NCBI GenBank assembly: GCA_016932165.1
Contig: JAFGDK010000089.1
Location: forward strand, 1 to 64,000
Direction of reading: 5' to 3'
DNA from: Anaerolineales bacterium
Lineage (GTDB): Bacteria; Chloroflexota; Anaerolineae; Anaerolineales; UBA11579
Length of the DNA: 64,000 nt
In this document: piece after piece, positions 1 through 8,379 of the stretch
Numbering within the stretch: position 1 is the first letter of the stretch
Layout: each line of letters begins with the position of its first letter
Notes under the pieces: generated by a model
The model's database searches: none
Told to the model about the DNA's origin: nothing
What the model saw: only the letters and a program-made list of their open reading frames with translations
Made by a program: the position numbers and the translations under genes

Positions 1-10
1 AAAAATGTCA

Positions 11-60
11 AGGTACGAAAAGGTGACAAAAGGTTACAAAAGGTTACAAAAGGTTACACT
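11..60. repeat. Tandem 10-bp direct repeat array (consensus AGGTTACAAA, 5 units), probably a promoter/operator array for a minus-strand gene left of the window
   Basis: Units read directly: aggtacgaaa / aggtgacaaa / aggttacaaa / aggttacaaa / aggttacact. On the minus strand the array runs into TTGACA (-35-like). Confidence 0.8.
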
Positions 61-151
61 TTTTTATTATTTCTTGAAAGTTTCAAGTGGGTTGACTAAC
101 GGCAGCCTGGTAACAGTTTATTAGCGATCAGTTCCCGGTTCAACAGCAATA

Positions 152-532
152 TCACCAAGAAGATGCCTTGATGCCAATATGGTGAAGGTTCAATCCTTCC
201 GCAATTCCATTTACATCTCCACCATAAAAGAAGGGTCCAACAGAAAGATTTAACGGGTCTGCACCCAGGAGTAGAATGGCGAGGAAATAGAAAAAACCTT
301 TTGCAAATAGGAGGGGGGATCGGTCAAAGGTTTCAGCCCTCAGCAGGAGAAGATAACCGATCATGAGTGTCACAATGTTGCTCACCCCTGAGATTAATGC
401 CCACTTGAATCCATCTCTCTGTGCAACCGGAGTTCTGGGGAGATGTTCTTCTGGAATATTGGAGAAAAAGCGCCCAGCCAGGAAGCCTATAAACAATCCC
501 GCCCAGTTCCCAGAAGATGGCGGGTAAACCAC
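152..532 (-). CDS. Hydrophobic membrane protein, possibly an M50-like fragment
   Basis: 126-aa ORF with several hydrophobic segments; overlaps the 3' end of the next gene by 46 nt, so the start is uncertain. Motif ADPLNLSVGPFFYGGDVNGIA. Confidence 0.45.
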   Translation of the reverse strand: MVYPPSSGNWAGLFIGFLAGRFFSNIPEEHLPRTPVAQRDGFKWALISGVSNIVTLMIGYLLLLRAETFDRSPLLFAKGFFYFLAILLLGADPLNLSVGPFFYGGDVNGIAEGLNLHHIGIKASSW

Positions 533-1332
533 GCTGCGGCATCATCTTCCATTTCAGGAGTCACCTGATGGCCGGCGGGATAGATGTTTAGTTTCAGGTT
601 CTCCTTGTTACCCTGATATGCTGGAAGCAGTTCCCGGTAACAGTCAATGGCGTAATGCTTCGGCTGATCTGTGTCAAAGTCGCAGTTCATCATCAGCAAT
701 GCCTTTGGGGCGATCTGCTTCAATTTTGAGTAGGGATCGATCTGCTCGATGAATTGGGTCCGTTCATTTGTCTCAGAAGCCTTGTTTTCAATCGCCTGCG
801 CCCAATCAGGGTTGGAGAAGGCACACTCATCCAGCAAATCCTTCCAGCGCCGGGTGAAGTTGGGAATCCCGATCATTGGGACAGCAGCCTTCATTTCAGC
901 AAGATTGGCAAATACCAGATAACTGGCATATCCGCCCATTGAAAGGCCGGTGACTCCGCAGCTGGTCAGATCGGCGCGCCCATCATCCTCAACTGATTTC
1001 AGAAGGGATCGGACATCCTCCAGGCATTGCCAGATGATTCTATTCATTGTGTAAAAAGTGTCCATCCCCATTTCCGGCGGATAGATGCTGCCCAGGTCTG
1101 GGTCGGCGGAGTTACCCAATCTGGGGTCTGATCGCTGGCCATGGTAAAGGGGGTCAAACGCCATGAAGAAAAAACCCTGCCGTGCAAGTTGGCAACCAAT
1201 TGATAAACCGGTTTCCTTGGTGCCGCCGTATCCAGGGATGAATACAATCACTGGACTGTGCTGACCATCAACTGGCACAATTTGCAGTGTCGGGATTTTA
1301 TTGAGGAACAGTGTTTCAACTAAAATTTTCAT
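487..1332 (-). CDS. Alpha/beta hydrolase (dienelactone hydrolase/esterase-like)
   Basis: 281 aa; VIVFIPGYGG near the N-terminus, nucleophile elbow GLSMGG, C-terminal PAGHQVTPEM with candidate catalytic His. Confidence 0.85.
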   Translation of the reverse strand: MKILVETLFLNKIPTLQIVPVDGQHSPVIVFIPGYGGTKETGLSIGCQLARQGFFFMAFDPLYHGQRSDPRLGNSADPDLGSIYPPEMGMDTFYTMNRIIWQCLEDVRSLLKSVEDDGRADLTSCGVTGLSMGGYASYLVFANLAEMKAAVPMIGIPNFTRRWKDLLDECAFSNPDWAQAIENKASETNERTQFIEQIDPYSKLKQIAPKALLMMNCDFDTDQPKHYAIDCYRELLPAYQGNKENLKLNIYPAGHQVTPEMEDDAAAWFTRHLLGTGRDCL

Positions 1333-1350
1333 AACTGCAGAATTCTATGG

Positions 1351-2166
1351 CTAGTTTTGTGGTGGTGGCGAAATGTGTACGGCAAACGGTTCTGATGGCG
1401 GCAGCGTCAGGTCTTCACAAAACACGATGACTTGATAACTGGTATCTTTCTTTACTTGAACCTTGATTCCGGATGGATCAGTGGGGTGGGTCATCTGCCA
1501 TTGGCCTTCTGCTATCTGAGCACAGGTTCCCACCGGGAAGCCTTCTACTACTCCCGTGCCATCAAATAAGATGGGGAAAACGCAGTGTGTATCCGGAACA
1601 GGGGTTTCTCCTGTAATTATCAATGTGCCATCCGCCTCTACTGAAAATGAGCGTATGCGTCCGGCGCTGGACGCTTGAATATTATATTCAGGGGGTTTGG
1701 TGCTAAAGCTTACGGAATTTGCGCGATAAATCCGGCCAGCGTCCTCAACGATAGAGAATATGGTCACATTGCCCCCATATTCTGGCGATCCCCAGGTGAG
1801 GAAATAGACACCAGGGTCGAGTTTCCAGGAGCTGCTGGCAAGCTGGATCGTTTCGTCAGGAGAAATCGCCTGGATGGTATGCGCTTCTATCCTGGCGCGC
1901 GGTTCCCCACCGGCAGTCCAGAGGGTCATTTCCGCATCAAAGTTATCCTTTGCCGGGAAAAGCATCTTCCCGGGGTTTGAGACCATCAGAAAAGCGGATG
2001 TTTCCTGGTCAGCATTGGTCTCAATCGCTGCTGATAATCTTAGTGTGGTACTTACCAGATCGGAGCCAGGTTGTTCAGGTTGATTTGTCCCGCATGCGGT
2101 TAGGACTATGACAAGGACAACAATTAGCAGTAAAGATATTTTTTGGTTTCTGTCTTTAAGATACAT
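1351..2166 (-). CDS. Secreted lipoprotein of unknown function
   Basis: Internal start MYLKDRNQKISLLLIVVLVIVLTACG gives a lipobox signal peptide; start overlaps the upstream stop (TAATG). Confidence 0.75.
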   Translation of the reverse strand: MYLKDRNQKISLLLIVVLVIVLTACGTNQPEQPGSDLVSTTLRLSAAIETNADQETSAFLMVSNPGKMLFPAKDNFDAEMTLWTAGGEPRARIEAHTIQAISPDETIQLASSSWKLDPGVYFLTWGSPEYGGNVTIFSIVEDAGRIYRANSVSFSTKPPEYNIQASSAGRIRSFSVEADGTLIITGETPVPDTHCVFPILFDGTGVVEGFPVGTCAQIAEGQWQMTHPTDPSGIKVQVKKDTSYQVIVFCEDLTLPPSEPFAVHISPPPQN

Positions 2167-2348
2167 TACTTCTCCTTCAGAGACTTTAGGGATGCAATGA
2201 TAATTCCACCACAAATTCCCAAGAGCATCCCTAAAACCAGATTGTTAAACACAATACCCAATAAAGTGCCAAAAATCAAGCCGTAGATGATCCATGGGCC
2301 AATATCAGCAGTTATTTTCTTTTGTTCCTTCTTTTTTTGAGATTGCAT
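2166..2348 (-). CDS. Small membrane protein (60 aa, glycine-rich helices)
   Basis: Two hydrophobic Gly-rich segments between Lys-rich ends; TAATG junction with the downstream lipoprotein gene. Confidence 0.6.
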   Translation of the reverse strand: MQSQKKKEQKKITADIGPWIIYGLIFGTLLGIVFNNLVLGMLLGICGGIIIASLKSLKEK

Positions 2349-2391
2349 GAGAGTTCCTTTTTATCTATTCAGGTATTTCATTGTAAACGAT

Positions 2392-3252
2392 TCATTGAGT
2401 AGTGAGCCTTTGCCCGGGAAATAAGATTACAAGGATGCCAGCATAGATGATTCCGTCTGCCAGCAGTTCCAGACCGTGAAAGAAGCGCAACTGCCAGGGG
2501 AACCAGTAAGCAGTGATCACCGCCATAAACGCGGTCAGGACAAAAAAGGATGCTCCCAGCGATAACCATAAATTCCGGCGTGACCCATGCCAAAAACGGA
2601 TTACCGGCCAACAGATGAGCAAGAAAAGTGCACTCCGGCCCAACTGCAGCGGGATCAACTGTCCCCAGGTGGGGGCGGTGAGTTCGTACTGTCCCTGGGA
2701 GTAAAACTCTATCACGAAGGGTTGCACAAGCAGGCCAAAAATGAAGTACACTGCCGGGTAGGCGCTCAGAGCAGCTGCCAGCTTCCAGCCCCATCCGGAA
2801 AGATCAAGCCCCATCTCCGATTGGTTGGTAGATTCTGCCGGAGGAAAAAACCAGACAACAGCCCCGGTCAGGCATAGGCTGGGCAGCACAAAGTTCAAGA
2901 TGGTGAACAGGGCTGAATTCACGGAGGAGACCGCACCTGTTTCCATAAAGAAATAAGACTCTAGCACCATCCCAACTCCTCCAATTCCCCAAGTCAGTGC
3001 AAATAGGATCAACCATCTTCCAGGTGGTTTGACAGCCAAATTTCTGGACAGGAATGAGAGCGGCAAAGCCAGGATCAGGCTGCCCAGCATAAACCAGAGC
3101 GCAATCGTGTTGGCATCTGTGCCTGCTGGCATTTCCGGGGACTGCAAGCCAAGCATAGGGAGCAAAGCGCCGCTTAACGCCATACCGATGAAAAAAGCAA
3201 TGGCGCTGACAGGCAGCTTCCAGAGGTATTGAAGGATTGATTTTGCGTGCAT
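2392..3252 (-). CDS. Multi-pass membrane protein, unknown function
   Basis: 286 aa with about 7-8 hydrophobic segments; uninterrupted ORF. Confidence 0.7.
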   Translation of the reverse strand: MHAKSILQYLWKLPVSAIAFFIGMALSGALLPMLGLQSPEMPAGTDANTIALWFMLGSLILALPLSFLSRNLAVKPPGRWLILFALTWGIGGVGMVLESYFFMETGAVSSVNSALFTILNFVLPSLCLTGAVVWFFPPAESTNQSEMGLDLSGWGWKLAAALSAYPAVYFIFGLLVQPFVIEFYSQGQYELTAPTWGQLIPLQLGRSALFLLICWPVIRFWHGSRRNLWLSLGASFFVLTAFMAVITAYWFPWQLRFFHGLELLADGIIYAGILVILFPGQRLTTQ

Positions 3253-3392
3253 TTAGTTTTCTCCTAATTGATTTTTAACCTAATCATAAATAAAAACTTG
3301 ACTTGCTACATTCGCCATCTGAAGAGATTATTCCCTGGTCAGGTAGATAGTTTTCATCGGTAGGGAGAAGACCAGACCAGCCGCCTCGGCTT

Positions 3393-4310
3393 TTATTTTT
3401 GGTCATATAAAGTTTCAGGTGTAAAACGGCGAAATCCATACCGTGTCAGGAAGGTGGCTCCCAGCCCAATGGTGCCAAATAAAATATTAGCCAGACCGCC
3501 GACATAAGGTAAGGCCCCAATAGCAGAGAAACAAAATATAGTAACGAAAACGCTCCCAAAAACTTCAGCTTTAGAATAGGCGCGCCCCCATTTCTCTGCT
3601 GCCATTTTCCCAAGAAAAACCGCACCGGAAATCCAACCGAAAACAATAGAGAATCCAAGGAAAAACATGCCAAGCAGTGCAACAGGTATCAGGACCAGCG
3701 TGTATGCCAACAAGACCAAAAGCGTCAGACCGACCACTCCTACCAGGATACCCATCGCAATCGACACCCAGAAATGCTTTATTTCTGTCTCCCCGACCCG
3801 CATGAGCTGGCCTGCCAGATAGTTATTCAGCACCAGTGCGAGTAAACCGATCAGGAATGCATTGAGAATCCAACGTCCAAGGGTGCCAATAATGGTTTGA
3901 TGTTGTTGAGAGCTGACTTCAGGAATCTGAATCCTGGTGCCTGTATTGATTTTTTCGACAGCATTTTCAATCTGACTGCCTTGCAGTTCGCCACCGCCGT
4001 GGTTCAAAACCCCATTGATCTTTGCATGATCCCCCACCTGTAATGTGCCGCCGAGGGCAGAAACATTGCCTTGAATGATTCCATCTAATCTCAATTTGCC
4101 AGCGATGAGGTGGGCATCGCCATCCAGCAATGCGTTTTTTAATATAGTCACACTCCCTCCGAGGATAATTAAATCTCCGGAAAGTGAAGAGTGGATCACA
4201 TGCTCTCCTTCAGTGATAAAACTCACCTGGTAAAAACCATTCCTGCTGCACCCGTTACACAAAAAAGCAAACAAGATGCTGAATATCAGCCAGAACTGTT
4301 TGTCTTTCAT
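3393..4310 (-). CDS. Lipoprotein with bactofilin/polymer-forming-like beta repeat fused to a polytopic membrane domain
   Basis: Signal ...AFLCNGCSRNG; repeats SGDLIILGGSVTILKNALLDGDAHLIAGKLRLDGIIQGNVSALGGTLQVGDHAKINGVL, then about 4 TM segments. ATGA overlap with the upstream gene. Confidence 0.75.
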   Translation of the reverse strand: MKDKQFWLIFSILFAFLCNGCSRNGFYQVSFITEGEHVIHSSLSGDLIILGGSVTILKNALLDGDAHLIAGKLRLDGIIQGNVSALGGTLQVGDHAKINGVLNHGGGELQGSQIENAVEKINTGTRIQIPEVSSQQHQTIIGTLGRWILNAFLIGLLALVLNNYLAGQLMRVGETEIKHFWVSIAMGILVGVVGLTLLVLLAYTLVLIPVALLGMFFLGFSIVFGWISGAVFLGKMAAEKWGRAYSKAEVFGSVFVTIFCFSAIGALPYVGGLANILFGTIGLGATFLTRYGFRRFTPETLYDQK

Positions 4311-5572
4311 ATCAACTTCTCCTGTTTTTTGAAGAATGCGAATAAAACCATGATCAAAAAGGCAAGCATTGCTAAAGAGTCTACTATCTGAATATGCTGT
4401 TCAAGGGTCATGCCGCGCCCCTGCCAGAAGATGGCCAATCCGGTACTGAGGAAGGTGGCTGTCCAGGCAGATGAAGCAACGCCAAGCGCAGAATGCATAC
4501 CGATTGTTTTGGGTGTCGATAGATCTGCCCAGATGGAAAAATTGATAACGGTGTAAAGGCTTACCGTCAGGGCATACATCATTGGCAGGGCAAGAGTCAC
4601 TTTGCCTTCCCCATATGTGCGGAGGTGAAGACTATATTGTAGATGGGTGAGCGCAAACATCCCAAAGATCCAATAAAACAGGTGTCTTTCATTTAGGGAG
4701 CTGTAAAGCACACCCGCAATCAATGCTCCTCCGACATGAACCACTGCGATAAACAGCCGGTCTGAAAATACTGGGGATTGCCAGCTTGAGTGCATCAAAG
4801 CAGGAACTTTCAACATTCGGAGAAACCCCAAACTGTCGATGAAATAAATTAAGAACATCAAAATCAGCATTTGCTGAACGATACGACTTGGTATGCTTTT
4901 ATTATCTGATCTGGTGCGAACAAAACGCCCAATACCATATTCCGAAAGGGTATGCTGGTTTGAAAGAGATCCAATCCAGGGGACTTTCAAAAAGGCTAAT
5001 CCGCCGATACCTGCTGCCCCCAAGAATAGGATCCACAAGAACTGCTGCCGGAAGAACTCGAAGGTCCATTCGCTGGAAAACACTTCAGCAGCGAAGTATG
5101 CGATTGCGGTCACAATTGCCGCAACATATCCTCTATCGCGTACAGGAATCAGATCGATCGTCATCGAGAACATGGCCGGCACGCCAACCCCCAGCGCAAT
5201 TGAGGAAAAAACCACCCAAACCATAAACCCTGCTTCGGTTGTTATCAGTGGAAGGTATAAGGTCAGGAGCGCCTGACTCAAAACCACCCCAAATGAAATT
5301 CTTATTTTGGTTTTGAACTGCTGGCGCCGGCACTGCTGCTCCATCCACCAGCCAAAACCCAAAGCAACCAGGCAGGTGCAGATTGCCAATAAAGCCATAT
5401 CTCGGGCAATCACATCCGCTCCTAAATTCAATTGTGTTGCCGCAAAATCTTCTAACCCTAATTGCACGAATGTCAGGTTGTAGTAGTAGCCGGTGGACAT
5501 CATCCCGATGAACAAGAGATACCCAAACACTGCGTGCCATTTTCGCTGCTGGAGCAATTGGAAGAAATTCAT
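4307..5572 (-). CDS. MFS-like multi-pass transporter
   Basis: 421 aa, about 12 hydrophobic segments. Confidence 0.65.
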   Translation of the reverse strand: MNFFQLLQQRKWHAVFGYLLFIGMMSTGYYYNLTFVQLGLEDFAATQLNLGADVIARDMALLAICTCLVALGFGWWMEQQCRRQQFKTKIRISFGVVLSQALLTLYLPLITTEAGFMVWVVFSSIALGVGVPAMFSMTIDLIPVRDRGYVAAIVTAIAYFAAEVFSSEWTFEFFRQQFLWILFLGAAGIGGLAFLKVPWIGSLSNQHTLSEYGIGRFVRTRSDNKSIPSRIVQQMLILMFLIYFIDSLGFLRMLKVPALMHSSWQSPVFSDRLFIAVVHVGGALIAGVLYSSLNERHLFYWIFGMFALTHLQYSLHLRTYGEGKVTLALPMMYALTVSLYTVINFSIWADLSTPKTIGMHSALGVASSAWTATFLSTGLAIFWQGRGMTLEQHIQIVDSLAMLAFLIMVLFAFFKKQEKLI

Positions 5573-5599
5573 ACCCTCACTCTTTTGGTTTTGAATGTG

Positions 5600-6433
5600 T
5601 TAAAACTCTGTCTTATCCAGCTTGCGTATACCGGCGAGGATGAACACAACAGACCACACCAATGTTGCAGCTGTCGGCGCGAGTATCATTGCTGGCGGTA
5701 TGGATTGAGTTCCATCAATTAAATTTGCCAGTTTCCCAAGCATCCAGGGAGTGAGATAAGCAGCCGGTTGGAGAAATCCCACCAGCACATTACCGCCAAA
5801 TAACACCCCCAGGGAGAGGCCCAGAATGGGAATCCGGGTTTGGAAGACCGCTCCGGCCATCAGCGTCAGAGTGAGGTAGAAGGTGGTGTGGACGGCAATC
5901 ATAGTGACACCGATGAGAAACGGAAGGACCTGAAGTGGACCGCCGGCCCGTAAACTTAGCAATCCATATGCCACGATCGCTGGCAGTGCGATCAAAAAGA
6001 TCAGGATCGCCAACAAGTTTGCGCACAATTTTGCCAGAAGATAAGATCGGCGGGTGACTGGCTTGGCCAGCAGCCATTCAGTCAGCCCGAGCTGCTTTTC
6101 CTGTAGGACGGCATCCTGGCTGAGAACGACCGCTCCAACGGCCATCGCCATTGTGCCCACTTCAAAGAAAACACTTCGCCCCATTTCCAATCCAAAGGCA
6201 ATTGGACCTCCCGCGGCAGCCACATTGGGGTCATCGATTGCTGCGGCGAGCTGGGGAACTATAAAAGCTATCATAGCGATCAGGCCACCCAATGCGCCGC
6301 TCCAGAGGATCATATTGATCCACCATAAATGCGTCCGCCACCAACCGCGGTTCTCTTTCCAGAACAGATTCGAGAAGCCGCGTAGATGGTCCCATTCACG
6401 TACAGGTTGCAATTCTAAGTTCGCTCTCATCAT
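5600..6433 (-). CDS. ABC transporter permease (ABC-2/NosY-like)
   Basis: 277 aa, 6 TM pattern; motif LGLTEWLLAKPVTRRSYLLAKL typical of ABC-2 permeases; 4-nt overlap with the ATPase gene. Confidence 0.85.
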   Translation of the reverse strand: MMRANLELQPVREWDHLRGFSNLFWKENRGWWRTHLWWINMILWSGALGGLIAMIAFIVPQLAAAIDDPNVAAAGGPIAFGLEMGRSVFFEVGTMAMAVGAVVLSQDAVLQEKQLGLTEWLLAKPVTRRSYLLAKLCANLLAILIFLIALPAIVAYGLLSLRAGGPLQVLPFLIGVTMIAVHTTFYLTLTLMAGAVFQTRIPILGLSLGVLFGGNVLVGFLQPAAYLTPWMLGKLANLIDGTQSIPPAMILAPTAATLVWSVVFILAGIRKLDKTEF

Positions 6434-7383
6434 TGTTCTCCTTTGATAATGTCCATGAACACTTCTTCGAGTTCAAATTTTTTCCGAGAATATTCAGCAA
6501 CGATGATCTCAGGGTCGCTCAATATGGTGCGGAGCAGATGCTTTTCAGCTTTCGCTTCATCCAGGATGTTGATATCCAGGACATGGTTTCCATTCAGTTT
6601 TGCATTCGATATCCCGGATATCCAGGGGATCTGATTGAGCTTTTCCACCACGCTCAGGGGATTACCTTTTACGATCACGTTGTAGATCGTCCCGTTCTGC
6701 CCATTTAGGATCTGTTCAATCGCGCCGCTGGCGACAATCTTGCCGCTGTTCAGAATGGCCACCGTATCAGAAACCCGCTGGACATCATCCAGAATGTGGG
6801 TGGAATAAAAGATTGTGGTATGCTCTCGGAGCCGATCCATAATCTCCAGCACGGCCTGACGGCCGAGCGGATCCAGCGCAGATGCGGGCTCATCCAGGAT
6901 CAACAGGTCTGGGTAGTTGACCTGTGCCAGGGCAATTCCCAGGCGCTGCTTCTCACCGCCGGAAAAACCTTTGATCGCCCGGTCGGCTTTAGATTCCAGC
7001 CCGACCATAGCGAGCATTTCGTCACATCTTTCCCGGAGCTTGAATTCTGGTCCGCTGAAGAAGAACTTTGCGGTAAATATCAGATTCTCCCGTGCGGTCA
7101 TGTATTCAATGAAACGCGGGTGCTGGGGCAGATAGCCGATCCTTTCTCGGATTGCCACACTCTCCTTCTGGATATCCATCCCAAAGATGGCAGCTCTTCC
7201 GCTGGTTGGGCGTACCAGCCTAAGCAAAATCTTCATCAGGGTGGTTTTCCCAGCCCCATTGGGGCCCAGAAAGCCATAGATTGAATTCCGGCGAACTTGC
7301 AGATCCACACCTTTTAGGGCTTGGGTTTCCCCATACTTTTTAGTGATCCCATCTATCTTGATAACAAAATCCTGTTGGGCCAT
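6430..7383 (-). CDS. ABC transporter ATP-binding protein
   Basis: Walker A GPNGAGKTT, signature FSGGEKQRLG, Walker B LLILDEPASALDP. Confidence 0.95.
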   Translation of the reverse strand: MAQQDFVIKIDGITKKYGETQALKGVDLQVRRNSIYGFLGPNGAGKTTLMKILLRLVRPTSGRAAIFGMDIQKESVAIRERIGYLPQHPRFIEYMTARENLIFTAKFFFSGPEFKLRERCDEMLAMVGLESKADRAIKGFSGGEKQRLGIALAQVNYPDLLILDEPASALDPLGRQAVLEIMDRLREHTTIFYSTHILDDVQRVSDTVAILNSGKIVASGAIEQILNGQNGTIYNVIVKGNPLSVVEKLNQIPWISGISNAKLNGNHVLDINILDEAKAEKHLLRTILSDPEIIVAEYSRKKFELEEVFMDIIKGEQ

Positions 7384-7406
7384 GGCTTGATGTGCTCCTT
7401 ATAAGG

Positions 7407-7766
7407 TTATTTTTGTACAATCTTTATAAGAGATTGAATGAAGATCTCGGGATTCATCTGTTTGGATAAAAATCCATCGACTGGGTAATCCTGGATGATC
7501 CGTTCATCTTCAGGTTTCACACTCATTGCATACAGGCAAGTAGATGGACAATGGTCTCGAATTATCTGGATCAGCCGCTGGTGATTCGTGCCCGGAAGGT
7601 TCCAATCCATCAGGACAATATCTGGTTGTTTAAGGCAAACCTGGGCTAAGAGGCTCTCAGCGTTTTCCGCTTCTCCAGAGATGACTGCGATTTCCTGATT
7701 CTCAATCGCCAGGCGAACGGCCTTTCGTACATGGTTTTCTCCATCGGCAAGAAATAACGTTTTCAT
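7407..7766 (-). CDS. Stand-alone response-regulator receiver domain
   Basis: 119 aa; phospho-acceptor IVLMDWNLPG, switch YAMS, FLSK lysine; no output domain. Confidence 0.85.
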   Translation of the reverse strand: MKTLFLADGENHVRKAVRLAIENQEIAVISGEAENAESLLAQVCLKQPDIVLMDWNLPGTNHQRLIQIIRDHCPSTCLYAMSVKPEDERIIQDYPVDGFLSKQMNPEIFIQSLIKIVQK

Positions 7767-7783
7767 GTGGCAATCACCTTTGC

Positions 7784-7819
7784 GCTGGCTGCCGCTGGAT
7801 GTTCCCAGCGGCAGCCAGC
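7784..7819. other. Perfect 15-bp inverted repeat (hairpin), loop ATGTTC
   Basis: GCTGGCTGCCGCTGG-ATGTTC-CCAGCGGCAGCCAGC; between the 7836 gene and the receiver gene; no clear T tract. Confidence 0.75.
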
Positions 7820-7835
7820 CAGAAGCTATAGTGAA

Positions 7836-8261
7836 TTACTGACACTCCACTTGATCGATCAACCAATCGTTTCCGTCCAGGATCAGGTTCACACCGAACT
7901 CATGGCCCTCAAAATCTGTGTTGACGACTACGAAGGCTTGGTCTCCATCCTTTTCAACAGTCTTGATGGTGAAGGAGCCTGGCTTGTCCTGTGCACACAG
8001 GATCGGGTCATACATCATGCCGTCCTGGGTAAATTTGTCCAGGAACTGAATGAAATCCGGGCTGAGGTTGCCGTTCCCCTGGTAAATTTTGTCGACCAGA
8101 GGGTTGCCTTCATAACCCAGATAGGCTTGATAGAAATTTTCGACAACTTCATCGGGGCCGGGTGAAGTGAAAGGCGTCTGAGGCCCAAAGATGATCGCGG
8201 CTGAGGTCAGCAAGGCTACGGCCAGGATCAGGATCACACTGAAAATCGTTTTTTTGTTCAT
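7836..8261 (-). CDS. Secreted/membrane-anchored small protein, DUF3828-like
   Basis: N-terminal hydrophobic segment, then DEVVENFYQAYLGYEGNPLVDKIYQGNG... DGNDWLIDQVECQ. Confidence 0.6.
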   Translation of the reverse strand: MNKKTIFSVILILAVALLTSAAIIFGPQTPFTSPGPDEVVENFYQAYLGYEGNPLVDKIYQGNGNLSPDFIQFLDKFTQDGMMYDPILCAQDKPGSFTIKTVEKDGDQAFVVVNTDFEGHEFGVNLILDGNDWLIDQVECQ

Positions 8262-8306
8262 TTTTTTCTCTCCTTATGAGTTGGTTGGTGACTATACTTT
8301 AAAACC

Positions 8307-8340
8307 AAAACTCCCCAGGCACATCTGCTGCCCGGGGAGT
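8307..8340 (-). terminator. Intrinsic terminator of the response-regulator gene (minus strand)
   Basis: Minus strand ACTCCCCGGGCAGCAGATGTGCCTGGGGAGTTTTGGTTTT: GC stem plus T-rich tail. Confidence 0.75.
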
Positions 8341-8379
8341 CTATCAACTAACCCAATGGGGAGTTTTAAACCCTAGCCA

